Assembly (NCBI GenBank): GCA_025463365.1 | Contig: JAOBWM010000116.1 | Coordinates: 1-46,939, forward strand | DNA from: Acidimicrobiales bacterium | GTDB taxonomy: Bacteria; Actinomycetota; Acidimicrobiia; Acidimicrobiales; Iamiaceae | DNA: 46,939 bases | Direction of reading: 5' to 3' | Part shown: one piece after another, positions 1-8,950 of the stretch | Numbering within the stretch: position 1 is the first letter of the stretch | Layout of the letters: each line of letters opens with the position of its first letter | Notes under the pieces: model-generated | What the model saw: the letters and a program-made list of their open reading frames with translations, nothing else | What the model was told of the DNA's origin: nothing | Databases searched by the model: none | Position numbers and translations under genes: made by a program

Positions 1-1298
1 CCGCTCGTGTTGGCGCTGGCCGTGTAGTTGGCCGAGCAGTTGCCGGTGCCGTTCAGCGTGACGCCGCCCTTCGTGGGGCTGCTCACGACGGCACACGTCA
101 TGGTGTTGCCGTCGGCGTCGGAGTTGGACAGCTCGATGACGAGGGCCACGCCCTTGGTGGCGTTGCCGGACGTCTGGCTGGAGCCGACCGGCTGGTTGCC
201 GACCTTGAAGGTGGCCGTGACGTTGCCGCCGCAGCCCCAGGTCTGGCTGCCTTCGTTCGCACCGGCGCCGGCGTTGCCGCCGCCCGTGGCGTTGGCGGCG
301 CAGGAGGTGAAGGGCGTCACCGTGCCGACGCTGATGGAGGAGGCGGTGTTGCGCACCCATGAGGAGCCGCCACCGCCACCGCCACCGCTGGCCCAGTTGC
401 CGAAGGTGCAGTTGCCGTCGAGACCACCGCCGCCGCCGCCGCCGCCGGCGTAGCCGCCGCCACCACCACCGGCCTGGATGCCGTCGGAGCCGCCCGAGCC
501 GCCACCACCGTTGCCCGTGCCGCTGGGCGGGTTGGACGACGCCGCGCCGCCGGCCCCGCCTGAGCCCTGGCCACCGCCGCCGGCGCCACCGCTGGCCGTT
601 CCGGCCGCGCCGCCGAACGCCTGCGGGGTGCCGTTGCCGTTGCCGCCGCCACCGCCGTTGTAGACGGTGCCCGACCCGGAGGTACCGCTTCCGGCGTTCC
701 CGCCGTCACCGCCGGCGCCACCGGTCTTGTCGGAGCAGGAACCGGTGCCCGAGCCGCGACTGCCGCCGCCGCCGCCGGCCGCGATCCCGATGATGGTGCC
801 GGTCCCACCGGCGCAGTTGCTGCCGATGCAGATGCCCGTGGAGCCGCCGCCGCCGCCGGAGACGTTGCTGATGTTGGGGCCGGTCGTGTACCCGGCGGCG
901 TTGCCTCCGCCGTCGATGCCGCCGCAGCCGATCCTCGCCGCGAGGACCTGGCCGCCCGACATCGGAACCGTGGCCGTGATCGTGGCGCCTCGGCCGCCGT
1001 GACCGCCGTTGCCGCCGTTGTTGTCACCGGCCGAGCCGCCGCCGCCGATGATGGTGAACGTGACCGACACGGTGTTGGTCGGCGCGGTGGCCGTCCCCCA
1101 GCCCGACGTGATGTTGTTGCCCGAGCAGCCGAGGCCCGAGAACGACGCGGCGGGGTTCGTGTACGCCTCCGCGGCCGGTCCCGGGACGGCGACGACGACC
1201 GCCATCCCGAACATGAGCAGGCAGGCCGCCAAGACGGCCTTCCCGGTCGGGCGCGTCCATTGACGCGCAGTTCCGTGCGTACGTGCAGCGCTCGGCAT
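1..1298 (-). CDS. Glycine-rich secreted protein with cadherin/Ig-like tail (3' end off the window)
   Basis: The frame is open from an ATG at 1298 to the left edge, so at least 432 residues are present and the C-terminus is missing. The N-terminus is basic, then a hydrophobic segment at about residues 20-38 ends in an Ala-rich site (PAAEAY), which looks like a signal peptide. Residues about 70-310 are dominated by Gly/Asn/Ser with many runs of 4-8 glycines. The visible C-terminal part (about 370-432) reads like the start of a cadherin-like/Big_9 domain: a SxxDADGNTMTC block followed by KGGVTLNGTGN and an NYTAS strand. GGGGAG lies 8 nt before the ATG. A surface or matrix protein is inferred; no enzymatic motif is seen. 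The Gly-rich part resembles other low-complexity adhesin-like proteins only in composition. Confidence 0.75.
   Translation of the reverse strand, partial: MPSAARTHGTARQWTRPTGKAVLAACLLMFGMAVVVAVPGPAAEAYTNPAASFSGLGCSGNNITSGWGTATAPTNTVSVTFTIIGGGGSAGDNNGGNGGHGGRGATITATVPMSGGQVLAARIGCGGIDGGGNAAGYTTGPNISNVSGGGGGSTGICIGSNCAGGTGTIIGIAAGGGGGSRGSGTGSCSDKTGGAGGDGGNAGSGTSGSGTVYNGGGGGNGNGTPQAFGGAAGTASGGAGGGGQGSGGAGGAASSNPPSGTGNGGGGSGGSDGIQAGGGGGGYAGGGGGGGGLDGNCTFGNWASGGGGGGGSSWVRNTASSISVGTVTPFTSCAANATGGGNAGAGANEGSQTWGCGGNVTATFKVGNQPVGSSQTSGNATKGVALVIELSNSDADGNTMTCAVVSSPTKGGVTLNGTGNCSANYTASANTS
427..447. repeat. (CCG)7 run inside the glycine-rich gene
   Basis: Seven uninterrupted CCG triplets on the + strand encode part of the poly-glycine tract of the minus-strand gene. 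A simple repeat of this kind could change length by slippage in whole codons. Confidence 0.8.
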
Positions 1299-1354
1299 CG
1301 AAGCCACTCCCCAGGTATCCCCCCACCGAGCACGTGCGCACGGCAGATGCAGCG

Positions 1355-1382
1355 ACTGTAGAGGATCACGCCGGGATTACAA
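1355..1382 (-). promoter_or_regulatory. Promoter of the glycine-rich protein gene
   Basis: On the minus strand TTGTAA (1377-1382) and TACAGT (1355-1360) are separated by 16 nt, a good match to a housekeeping-sigma promoter, about 57 nt before the ATG at 1298. The rest of the 1299-1574 divergent gap shows a -10-like box for the plus-strand gene and nothing else recognised. Confidence 0.5.
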
Positions 1383-1532
1383 ATGGGTCGGACGAACCAC
1401 CCGGACAAAACACCCGTCCGGAGCGTGTCCAGCACCCCACCGTTCTCTGTCGACCGCATGGCACATTTCTTGAGCGATGGGTACGGATCTCTCGGCGCCG
1501 TGGGACGGGCCGACACGTCCGGAGCGGAGCGG

Positions 1533-1538
1533 TAGCGT
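1533..1538 (+). promoter_or_regulatory. Possible -10 box for the UnbV/ASPIC gene
   Basis: TAGCGT (TANNNT) lies 36 nt before the ATG at 1575. A G-rich ribosome binding site (GGGGGG) stands between them, so a short leader of about 30 nt is implied. Confidence 0.3.
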
Positions 1539-1574
1539 GCGAGCCGACCGATCGCGACCGGGGGGACCGCACCC

Positions 1575-3566
1575 ATGGCCAAGGGGAGCAACCGCGCCAA
1601 GCGGAGGCGTCCGGCACCCTCGGATGCGCCGCCAGGCGCGCCGACCGCGCCACGGCCGTCGAAGGCCGTACGGGCCGCGGATGAGGCGCGAGCCGCCACC
1701 AAGCAGCGGATCCGGATCGCAGCGGGGGTCGGGATGGTGCTCGCCGTGGCCATCGGCGTGGCCTTCTCGGGCCCTGGCGGCAACTCGCCCGACTCGTCGA
1801 CCGCCACGTCGGGCAGCACCCCCGGCCCGAGCGGCAAGGACGGCGGGCCCTCCCCGATCCCGACCGTGCCGCCTGGCATCGGGCCCGCCATCGTCGACAA
1901 GCCCGTGGCCGCCGCCGAGCTCGGCGGGCTCTCCTTCACGGACGTCACGAAGCAGGCCGGGCTGGGCCAGCCGCAGGCGAACCGGGCCCTGTCGAAGGAC
2001 GGGGAGTTCGCCGGCGGCGCGTCGGTGGTCGACTACGACCAGGACGGCAACCCCGACATCTTCCTCCCCCGCGTGGGGCTCCCCGACCTGCTGTATCGCA
2101 ACGACGGCACGGGCCACTTCACCGACGTCACCGAGAAGGCGGGCATCGGTGGGCCCGATCCGGCGAAGGGATCGTCGGTCGGAGCCTGGAGCGACGTCGA
2201 CGGCGACGGCGATCCGGACCTGTACCTGATCAGCGCCGAGGGCGCTCCGAACCGGCTCTACGTCAACCAGGGCGATGGGACGTTCAAGGACGGGACGGCC
2301 GCCGCCGGCCTGGCGGTGAACCCGCCCAAGGACCGCATCGACGCCATGTACGGCGCCACGTTCGGCGACTTCGACCGCGATGGCGACCTCGACCTGTTGA
2401 GCCTGCACTACAACGTCGCTGCCCTCAGCAACAGCCCCGAGGTCGAGCCCAGCACCGTGCCACCGTGCACGTCGGCTCCCGATCGTCGCTTCGGGAAGGG
2501 GACGGCGCGGGACCAATCCCAGAGCCGGCTCTACGTCAACGACGGCAAGGGCCACTTCACCGACGCCACCACGAAGCTGGGCCTGAAGCTGTACCAGGTC
2601 GTCGGCTTCACCCCGACGTTTGCCGACATCGACGACGACGGCTGGCCCGATCTGCTCATCACCGGCGACTTCTGCACCAGCCGGGTCTTCCACAACGACC
2701 GGGGCAAGGGGTTCACCGAGATCACCGGCGAGATCGGCGTCGGGACCGACGAGAACGGCATGGGCAGCGCCATCGAGGACGTGAACGGCGACGGCCGCCT
2801 CGACTGGTTCGTGACCGCCATCTCGTACCCACCGGGCACCGGCGCCAAGGGCTGTGAGATCAACAACTCCGGCTGCAGCGGCAACCGCTTGTGGCTGAAC
2901 GAGCCGTCCGGGAAGTGGAAGGACGTCACCGACGAGTACGGGGTTCGCGAGGGCAAGTGGGGCTGGGGAGCCGCCGCCCAAGACTTCGACAACGACGGCG
3001 ACCGCGACCTGCTCATGGTGAACGGGTACCGCCTCGGCACCCGCGGTCCGGTGGGTGACTCGCTTCGTCCCTACTTCGACCACTTCATCGAGAACCAGAC
3101 GCGCCTGTGGCTCAACCCGGGCAAGCCGCCGTTCGTGCAAGCCGCCACGGCCGCCGGGCTCGACGGGGGCGGCTTGGCCAAGTCGGCCATCCCCGTGGAT
3201 GTCGACGGCGACGGCGACCTCGACCTGCTGGTCAGCCGCTCCGAGGGTCCGGTGACCTTGTACCGCAACGACCTGGCCGGCGACAACGCCTGGCTCGGCG
3301 TCCGCCTCGCGGATCCGGGCTCCGAGAACCGAGACGGCATCGGCGCGCGGGTCACGGTGCAGGCGACGGCCGGCGGCCCGGTGCAGGTCACCGAGATCCG
3401 CAGCGCCGGCACCTATGGCGGAACGACGGTCCCGCTGGCGCACTTCGGCTTCGGCGCCGGCGTGAAGACCCTGGCCCGGGTGGAGGTGCGATGGCCCGAT
3501 GGCGGCCGCCCGACGGTGCTGACCGACGTCGAGGTCGACCAGATGTTGAGGGTTCGCCGGCCCTGA
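1575..3566 (+). CDS. FG-GAP/VCBS repeat protein with C-terminal UnbV/ASPIC domain
   Basis: A 663-residue exported protein. A lysine/arginine-rich start is followed by one hydrophobic segment (about 47-65) that should anchor or export it, then a Ser/Pro/Gly linker. The body contains at least seven calcium-binding DxDxDG-type loops (DYDQDGNPD, DVDGDGDPD, DFDRDGDLD, DIDDDGWPD, DVNGDGRLD, DFDNDGDRD, DVDGDGDLD), the mark of FG-GAP/VCBS beta-propeller repeats. The last 100 residues match the UnbV/ASPIC (CRTAC1-type) domain: NRDGIGARVTV, then RSAGTYGG, then VRWPDGG. In enediyne clusters UnbV travels with UnbU, and an UnbU-like gene lies convergently 6 nt downstream. The biochemical role of UnbV proteins is not established. 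No polyketide synthase is next to it. Confidence 0.9.
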   Translation: MAKGSNRAKRRRPAPSDAPPGAPTAPRPSKAVRAADEARAATKQRIRIAAGVGMVLAVAIGVAFSGPGGNSPDSSTATSGSTPGPSGKDGGPSPIPTVPPGIGPAIVDKPVAAAELGGLSFTDVTKQAGLGQPQANRALSKDGEFAGGASVVDYDQDGNPDIFLPRVGLPDLLYRNDGTGHFTDVTEKAGIGGPDPAKGSSVGAWSDVDGDGDPDLYLISAEGAPNRLYVNQGDGTFKDGTAAAGLAVNPPKDRIDAMYGATFGDFDRDGDLDLLSLHYNVAALSNSPEVEPSTVPPCTSAPDRRFGKGTARDQSQSRLYVNDGKGHFTDATTKLGLKLYQVVGFTPTFADIDDDGWPDLLITGDFCTSRVFHNDRGKGFTEITGEIGVGTDENGMGSAIEDVNGDGRLDWFVTAISYPPGTGAKGCEINNSGCSGNRLWLNEPSGKWKDVTDEYGVREGKWGWGAAAQDFDNDGDRDLLMVNGYRLGTRGPVGDSLRPYFDHFIENQTRLWLNPGKPPFVQAATAAGLDGGGLAKSAIPVDVDGDGDLDLLVSRSEGPVTLYRNDLAGDNAWLGVRLADPGSENRDGIGARVTVQATAGGPVQVTEIRSAGTYGGTTVPLAHFGFGAGVKTLARVEVRWPDGGRPTVLTDVEVDQMLRVRRP

Positions 3567-3572
3567 GTCGGG

Positions 3573-5189
3573 TCAGACCGGGGTGCCGCCGCGCCCGCCC
3601 ACCGGGTCGATGTCGCTCCCGATGAGGAAGGCGTCCGCACCCGAGGCCAGCAGGAACGTGCGGGCGAAGGCGGAGGTGCGAGCGACGGCGCCCGACGGCC
3701 GGCCGCCGACGAAGTCCTGGGCGGTGGCCGTGCCGAAGAGCGTGACCGCCACCTGTGGCGGAGCCTGGGCGCCGGTGCTGCCTCGCACGAGCAGCACCGT
3801 GAGGTGATCGGGTTCGTAGCTCGTGACGGTGGTGGTGCCGCCGGATCCGGCCTTGATCGCCGCCTCGACCTGGGCCAAGCGGGTGCCGTACCCGGCGGTT
3901 GCGGCCAGGCCGGCGTCGCCGGTCCGCAGCGCCTCGGCCTCGATGGAGAGATCCTCGAGCACCTGCCGGGCGGCCCGGCGCGCGGTGGGCGCGTCGACCG
4001 AGCCGGCGATGTCGGCGGCCTTGCCGATGGTGATCGGGGCCGACACCTTCACGTCGACCTTCGGGCGTTCTCCCGCCGCGCCGGCCACCACCGTGCCGAG
4101 ACCGGTGGTCGGACGATCCCGCGCCGGCGAACCGGCGGCGACGATCGAGCCGCTGACGAGGGCCAAGGCCACGACCCCCGCCCCGACGAGCTGCGGGGAC
4201 CGCGCCCACCGCCGGACCAAGACCGAGACCGACGGTGCGTCCTCGGGGATGTACCGCTCGAACAGCGGACGGAGGGCGCACGCGATCACCAGGGCGGCCA
4301 GGATCCCGACCTTGGTCCCGAACTCGGTGTGCTGCGGAGCGGCGATCAAGGTGCCGAGCACGGCGATGGTGGCCCCGAACGCCGTCCGGGCCGTCGGCCC
4401 CTTCGGGACGGTACGCGGGTCGGTGATCATGAACAGGATGAAGACGAGGATCTCCGGCGAGGTGATCACGATCACCCAGTAGTGCCATCCGCAGACGGGC
4501 CCGACCGCCCACCGGGCGGTCATGCAGTGGCCCGATGCGGCCAGCACCGCGAGCGTGGCCATGAACGGCACGTAGAACGACGCCGTGACCCGCAGGACGT
4601 GCGCGCGGCGGGTGACGAACACGCCGCCGAGGGCGATCACGATCAGCGCCGACACCACCGGGGTCGAGATCGGGCCCCACCACAGGTCCTGCGGGTCGAC
4701 CCAGTTCGTGCCGAGCACCACGAAGGCCGCCACCAGACCCAGGTTCGACGGGTTGAACAGGTGGCGGTCGCCCCAGCGGATCACGTGCTTCGACAGCACC
4801 GAGAAGGCGGAGACGCCGACGAACAGCGACCAGCCGCGGGTGCTCCACCATTCGCCGTGCATCGTGCCGGGCACGCGCATGATGAGCCCGATGCCGCTGC
4901 CGGTCTGCATGGCGCTGGCCGGCCAGACGATGGCGCGGCGCTCCCAGAACGCGAGGCCTGTCTCGAGCAAGGCGCAGGTGCCGACGGCCAGGATGATCTG
5001 GGTGATCGACACGTTGAACCCGAGCACGGTCTGGCCGAGGATCTGCAGCGCGAGGATCACGAACGCCAGGGCCACTCGTGGGTCGCGGATGCTCGGGCCG
5101 ACGACCGGGTACGACCGGCCGCCGACGCGCAGACGCCGGCGGTCCTCGGGCACCACGGGCGCGATCGCTGGCTCCAGCACCGCGGTCAC
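3573..5189 (-). CDS. UnbU-like polytopic membrane protein with extra C-terminal domain
   Basis: 538 residues. Residues about 1-365 hold eight or more hydrophobic segments and conserved blocks typical of UnbU/RnfD-like membrane proteins (LFNPSNLG, FMITDPRT, KGPTARTAFG). RnfD-related proteins bind flavin in electron-transfer complexes; whether UnbU does so is unknown. After the last membrane segment a soluble region of about 165 residues (PITIGKAADIAGSV, TVTSYEPDHLTVLLVRG) is added, which I do not recognise. The start is GTG at 5189 with GGGGGAAG 6 nt upstream. It converges on the UnbV/ASPIC gene and is divergent from the next unknown gene, so the three may form one functional unit. Confidence 0.8.
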   Translation of the reverse strand: MTAVLEPAIAPVVPEDRRRLRVGGRSYPVVGPSIRDPRVALAFVILALQILGQTVLGFNVSITQIILAVGTCALLETGLAFWERRAIVWPASAMQTGSGIGLIMRVPGTMHGEWWSTRGWSLFVGVSAFSVLSKHVIRWGDRHLFNPSNLGLVAAFVVLGTNWVDPQDLWWGPISTPVVSALIVIALGGVFVTRRAHVLRVTASFYVPFMATLAVLAASGHCMTARWAVGPVCGWHYWVIVITSPEILVFILFMITDPRTVPKGPTARTAFGATIAVLGTLIAAPQHTEFGTKVGILAALVIACALRPLFERYIPEDAPSVSVLVRRWARSPQLVGAGVVALALVSGSIVAAGSPARDRPTTGLGTVVAGAAGERPKVDVKVSAPITIGKAADIAGSVDAPTARRAARQVLEDLSIEAEALRTGDAGLAATAGYGTRLAQVEAAIKAGSGGTTTVTSYEPDHLTVLLVRGSTGAQAPPQVAVTLFGTATAQDFVGGRPSGAVARTSAFARTFLLASGADAFLIGSDIDPVGGRGGTPV

Positions 5190-5311
5190 GTCGACTTCCC
5201 CCTCATCGCTTCCCCCTCGCCGTGACCCTACGAGGTGGCCCCGAAGGACAGTACGATCGCGACGCTGTTCGCCCGATGCACGCCGGGCGGCGAAGGAGCG
5301 AGGGGCGCCAC

Positions 5312-6013
5312 GTGGCCAGGAAGTCCGCAGCGAGGGGCCGCCCCCGGACGCACGCCAACCGGGTGTTCCTCATGCGCGGCGCGATCGCAGTCGTGGCGCT
5401 GGCCGTCGTCGGGTTCGTCGTCGTGAGGAACTCGGGCTCGGACGGCGCCGCGCTGAACTCCCAGAAGGACGACGGTGGCCACGGCTCGCACGTCTACGCC
5501 TGGGTGGATCTCCCGAAGGCCGAGCAGGCGACGCTCGACGCGCAATGGACCCGCGCCCGCGCCGCGGCGCTGAAGTACCCGACCGTGGCCGATGCGGTGA
5601 AGGCCGGCTGGGTCGTGGCCCAGGGCAACGACGAGACCGGCGCCCACGTCGTGAACTTCGACCGGCTCGACGGGAAGTTCTCGATCGACGAGCCGGACAT
5701 GTTGCTCTACCGGAGCACGGCCCCCGACGCCCCGGTGATCGCGGTGAGCTACCACGTCGTGACCACCTCCGCGACCCCGCCGCACGGGTTCATCAGCGAC
5801 AACGACCACTGGCACCGACACCAGGGCATCTGTTGGTCGGCCGACCACAAGGTCGAGGCCGTCGGCATCTCCGATCAGGAGTGCACCGCCCGGGGCGGGA
5901 GCCGCCTCGGCCGCAGCGACGGCTGGATGCTCCACGTCTGGATCGTCCCGGGGTGGAAGAACCCCGACGGCGTCTACGCATCGCTCAACAAGAAGCTCGC
6001 GCCTCAGTCCTGA
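5312..6013 (+). CDS. Unknown membrane-anchored protein next to UnbU
   Basis: 233 residues with a GTG start behind a purine-rich stretch (GAAGGAGCGAGGGG); an in-frame ATG at 5276 would add 12 residues. A basic N-terminus and a single hydrophobic helix (about 18-40) suggest an anchored extracytoplasmic domain. The soluble part has a striking His/Trp/Cys cluster (DNDHWHRHQGICW) and a later EC pair and DGWMLHVWIVPGW, which could bind a metal or haem. I do not recognise the family. It is divergent from the UnbU-like gene (122-nt gap with TACGAT at 5252-5257 as a possible -10) and converges on the ABC exporter gene. Confidence 0.75.
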   Translation: MARKSAARGRPRTHANRVFLMRGAIAVVALAVVGFVVVRNSGSDGAALNSQKDDGGHGSHVYAWVDLPKAEQATLDAQWTRARAAALKYPTVADAVKAGWVVAQGNDETGAHVVNFDRLDGKFSIDEPDMLLYRSTAPDAPVIAVSYHVVTTSATPPHGFISDNDHWHRHQGICWSADHKVEAVGISDQECTARGGSRLGRSDGWMLHVWIVPGWKNPDGVYASLNKKLAPQS

Positions 6014-6015
6014 TG

Positions 6016-6034
6016 GGCGCCGGACATCGGCGCC
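6016..6034. terminator. Bidirectional terminator hairpin between convergent genes
   Basis: A perfect 7-bp stem (GGCGCCG / CGGCGCC) with a 5-nt loop fills almost the whole 21-nt space between two convergent stop codons. There is no U tract on either side, as often seen in actinobacteria. Confidence 0.5.
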
Positions 6035-7834
6035 TCAGAGCTTGGAGAGCCGCGACGCCTCGTTGAAGAAGGCGTTGGTCTCCATCAGCTCCTCGGCCGG
6101 GCCGAAGGCCACGAGGCGCCCCTGGTCCAGGACCATGATGCGGTCGCAGGCCGCGAGCGTGGACATGCGGTGGGCGATGATGAACAGCGTCACCGATCCC
6201 TTGAGCGACTCCAGCGTGTCGCGGATGAGTGCCTCGGAGTGCATGTCGAGGGCGCTGGTCGGCTCGTCGAGCACGAGCACATCGGGCTTGGTCGTGAGGG
6301 CCCGGGCGATGCACAGGCGCTGGCGCTGGCCGCCCGAGACCGCGCCGCCGCCGCGTTCGCCGACGTGGCTGTCCCAGCCACCGGGGAAGCGGTCGACGTC
6401 GTCGGCCACGTGGGCCATCTCCAGGGCCGCGCGGATGTCGGCGTCGGTGAGCTCCGGGCGGAAGAACCGCACGTTCTCCAGCACGGTGCCGCTGAGCAAC
6501 CGGGCTTCCTGGGGCACGAGCGCGACGCGGTGGTACCAGTCGGCCGCGGCGTAGTCGGACGCCGGGACCCCGTTGATCAGCACGGCGCCCGAGCTCGGCT
6601 GGCGCTGGCGCAGCAGCAGCTGCATGAAGGTGGACTTGCCGCTGCCCGAGGGCCCGACCACCCCGACCGCCTCGCCTCGCTGCACCGCCAGCGTCAGCTC
6701 CTTCAGGGCATCGGGCTTGTCCTCGCCGTAGGAGAACGAGACGTTGTCGAACCGGATCTCCTCGATCGACGGGAGCGCGAGCCCGCCACGGTCGGGAGCC
6801 GCCGCGAGGTAGCGCAGCTCTTCGTCGCGGACGGCCTCGAGGTAGGGCGTCATGTCGTTGACGACCTGGTGCGAGGTCTGGAGCACCTGCGTGTAGGTGA
6901 GGCCGCGCACGAGGATCAGCACGACCGCGCCCAGGCTCGCCACGTTCTTGATGTCGAAGGCGTAGATGGCGAGCAGGCCGCCGAGCACCACCACGAGGAC
7001 GGCGTTCTGGTAGAGCGACGGCAGGAGCTTGGCCACGAACTTCTGCCGGCGGTACACCTGGGCCACGTGGTCGACCACCAGGTCGATGCGGTCCGACAGC
7101 GGGTCGCCGACGTCGAACGTGTTGACCTCGAGGGTCATCGTCACCGCGTCGGCCACCTCGCCGGCGTAGGTCTTGTTGGCGTCGACGGCCTGACGCGAGA
7201 GCCGGCGGGCCGAGCGGCTGAGCGGACGGAAGGCCAGGTACAGCAACCCGACCGAGAACGTGATGAGCACCGCAGCGACCGGCTGGATCACCAGCGCCGA
7301 GAGCATGAGGGCGAGGAACTGGAACGCGGCGGCCGCCCCCGACGCCAGCGTCAGCGAGGCCTGCGACACCAGCACGACGTTGGTGGTCACCTGCTCTTGC
7401 AGCTGGCCCGAGCGCTCACCCGACTGCAGCGGCCAGCCCGAGTGGATGAAGGCCCGGAGCAAGCGCTTGCGGGTGGTCGAGAGCGTCTCGGCGCTCGTCT
7501 TGGCGATCAGCGCCGAGGACCACCAGCGGCCGGCGATGATCAGGACGAGCATCACGATGGCGATCCCGAAGAGGGCACCCATGGACATGTTGGAGACGCC
7601 GACGGGTCCCGCGGCGAAGTCGATGGTCTTCTCCCCCGACGTGATGGCGACCGCGCCCCGCATCATCAACACGAGCACGCCGGCCTCGAAGAACCCGAGG
7701 ATCGCCGAGGTGATGATCAGCGCCCAGATCTCACGGTTCGTGGCTCCGAGGTACGGCCGGATCGCCGTCCAGAACGCCCCGAATCCGCGCTTGGGCTTCG
7801 GGGTCGGTTCGGAATCGGTCAGATCGGCCACCAA
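6035..7834 (-). CDS. ABC transporter, fused permease and ATPase (MsbA-type exporter)
   Basis: 599 residues: an N-terminal six-helix transmembrane domain (about 30-330) and a C-terminal nucleotide-binding domain. The ATPase shows Walker A GPSGSGKST, signature SGGQRQR, Walker B VLVLDEPTSALD and H-loop IIAHRMS, so it should be active. As a half-transporter it would work as a homodimer. Fused exporters near glycan genes often move lipid-linked saccharides across the membrane; this is inferred from the sulfotransferase, methyltransferase and nonulosonic acid genes beside it. The start is TTG at 7834 or GTG at 7831; no ribosome binding site is obvious. It is divergent from the methyltransferase gene. 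Confidence 0.9.
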   Translation of the reverse strand: MVADLTDSEPTPKPKRGFGAFWTAIRPYLGATNREIWALIITSAILGFFEAGVLVLMMRGAVAITSGEKTIDFAAGPVGVSNMSMGALFGIAIVMLVLIIAGRWWSSALIAKTSAETLSTTRKRLLRAFIHSGWPLQSGERSGQLQEQVTTNVVLVSQASLTLASGAAAAFQFLALMLSALVIQPVAAVLITFSVGLLYLAFRPLSRSARRLSRQAVDANKTYAGEVADAVTMTLEVNTFDVGDPLSDRIDLVVDHVAQVYRRQKFVAKLLPSLYQNAVLVVVLGGLLAIYAFDIKNVASLGAVVLILVRGLTYTQVLQTSHQVVNDMTPYLEAVRDEELRYLAAAPDRGGLALPSIEEIRFDNVSFSYGEDKPDALKELTLAVQRGEAVGVVGPSGSGKSTFMQLLLRQRQPSSGAVLINGVPASDYAAADWYHRVALVPQEARLLSGTVLENVRFFRPELTDADIRAALEMAHVADDVDRFPGGWDSHVGERGGGAVSGGQRQRLCIARALTTKPDVLVLDEPTSALDMHSEALIRDTLESLKGSVTLFIIAHRMSTLAACDRIMVLDQGRLVAFGPAEELMETNAFFNEASRLSKL

Positions 7835-7933
7835 GAGACATTGCCACGGCGGCCGTCATCGGTCGCACCTCTCGACGTCGTCGGAGTCGTCGCACGAGCA
7901 GCCTCCGGGTTCGAACGGCGGAAGCCGGCACGT

Positions 7934-7939
7934 TACGGT
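7934..7939 (+). promoter_or_regulatory. Possible -10 box for the methyltransferase operon
   Basis: TACGGT (TANNNT) lies 32 nt before the ATG at 7972, with the ribosome binding site GAGGGGGA 5 nt before that ATG. It would drive the three-gene run methyltransferase, glycosyltransferase-like, sulfotransferase. Confidence 0.35.
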
Positions 7940-7971
7940 GACGGTCCGACTTGATCCTGAGGGGGACATCA

Positions 7972-8928
7972 ATGACCGACGCAGCACCACCCACGGGCCT
8001 CGCCTGTTATCTCTGTGGGGGGACGGCGCTCGATCTCGTCCGCACCAAGGTCCGCCACGCCGACCGTGACGTGTACCTCTGCCAGACGTGCGGGCTCGAC
8101 TTCTTGGCTCCCAACGAGCGCGACCTGCGTGAGTACTACGCCACCGACTACCGCAACGAGTTCGGCCACGCCGTCGGCGAGCCGGCCAACTCCCAGCAGA
8201 TCTTCGACGTGTACGAGCCGTTCCAAGCCCCGCGCATCGAGCTGCTGAAGTCCTACCTTCCAACTGACGGGCGGATGCTCGACATCGGCGCCTCCGCCGG
8301 CCACTTCCTCGCCGCCTGTGCCCCCCACGTGGCCGAGCGGGTCGCGGTGGAGCTCAACCTCGACAACGCCCAGTTCATCCGGGACACGCAGGGCATCGAC
8401 GCCTACACCACGCCCGTCGAGGAGACCGATCTCCCGAAGGAGCACTTCGACCTCATCACGTGCTTCCAGACCATGGAGCACATCCCCGACCCGCGGAACT
8501 TCCTGCAGCAGGTGCGCGAGTACCTGAAGCCCGACGGCTGGCTCTACGTCGAGGTGCCCAACCTCGACGACGCCCTGCTGTCGGTCCACGGGGTCGGCGA
8601 GTACGCGGACTTCTGGTACCGCGAACCGCACCTGTACAACTTCTCGCCGGCCACGCTCACGCAGCTCATGGACCAGGCCGGCTTCACCGGGGAGATCCTG
8701 CCCGTCCAGCGCTACGGCCTGCTCAACCACATGAACTGGTTGCTCGCCCGCCAGCCCCAGCCCTCGGCTGGCGTCGCCATGGGTGAGCCCGCCCTGGTGC
8801 CCACGGCCAAGAGCGACGCCGACACCGAGCTGAACGCCTGGTTCTCCCGCGTGGACCAGGAGTACCGCGAGCTCCTGCGCAAGCACGTCGTCTCCGAGTC
8901 GATCGGGTTCATCGGCAAGAAGAGCTAG
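7972..8928 (+). CDS. SAM-dependent methyltransferase with N-terminal zinc-binding domain
   Basis: 318 residues. The N-terminus carries two CxxC knuckles (CYLC at about 11-14 and CQTC at about 38-41) like the zinc domain that precedes many sugar C-methyltransferases. A class I methyltransferase fold follows: motif I LDIGASAGHFL (about 101), acidic strand end VAVELNLDN, post-I FDLITCFQTMEHI and GWLYVEVPN. The ATG at 7972 is chosen because GAGGGGGA sits 5 nt upstream; an earlier TTG at 7951 lacks this. The substrate is probably a sugar nucleotide or nascent glycan, judging from the neighbours only. Confidence 0.85.
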   Translation: MTDAAPPTGLACYLCGGTALDLVRTKVRHADRDVYLCQTCGLDFLAPNERDLREYYATDYRNEFGHAVGEPANSQQIFDVYEPFQAPRIELLKSYLPTDGRMLDIGASAGHFLAACAPHVAERVAVELNLDNAQFIRDTQGIDAYTTPVEETDLPKEHFDLITCFQTMEHIPDPRNFLQQVREYLKPDGWLYVEVPNLDDALLSVHGVGEYADFWYREPHLYNFSPATLTQLMDQAGFTGEILPVQRYGLLNHMNWLLARQPQPSAGVAMGEPALVPTAKSDADTELNAWFSRVDQEYRELLRKHVVSESIGFIGKKS

Positions 8929-8950
8929 GGCCGGCGCTCCCGCACCCTCG

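Noticed and set aside
317-1948. Minus-strand frame of 543 codons over the divergent gap
   Set aside because: It crosses a promoter region and two real genes in wrong frames and has low-complexity composition.
1575-5189. Part of an enediyne cluster
   Set aside because: Only UnbV and UnbU are present; no PKS or thioesterase in view, and such pairs also occur elsewhere.
6170-7954. A 594-codon + strand frame
   Set aside because: Antisense to the ABC exporter with intact Walker motifs; His/Asp/Glu/Arg-rich shadow.
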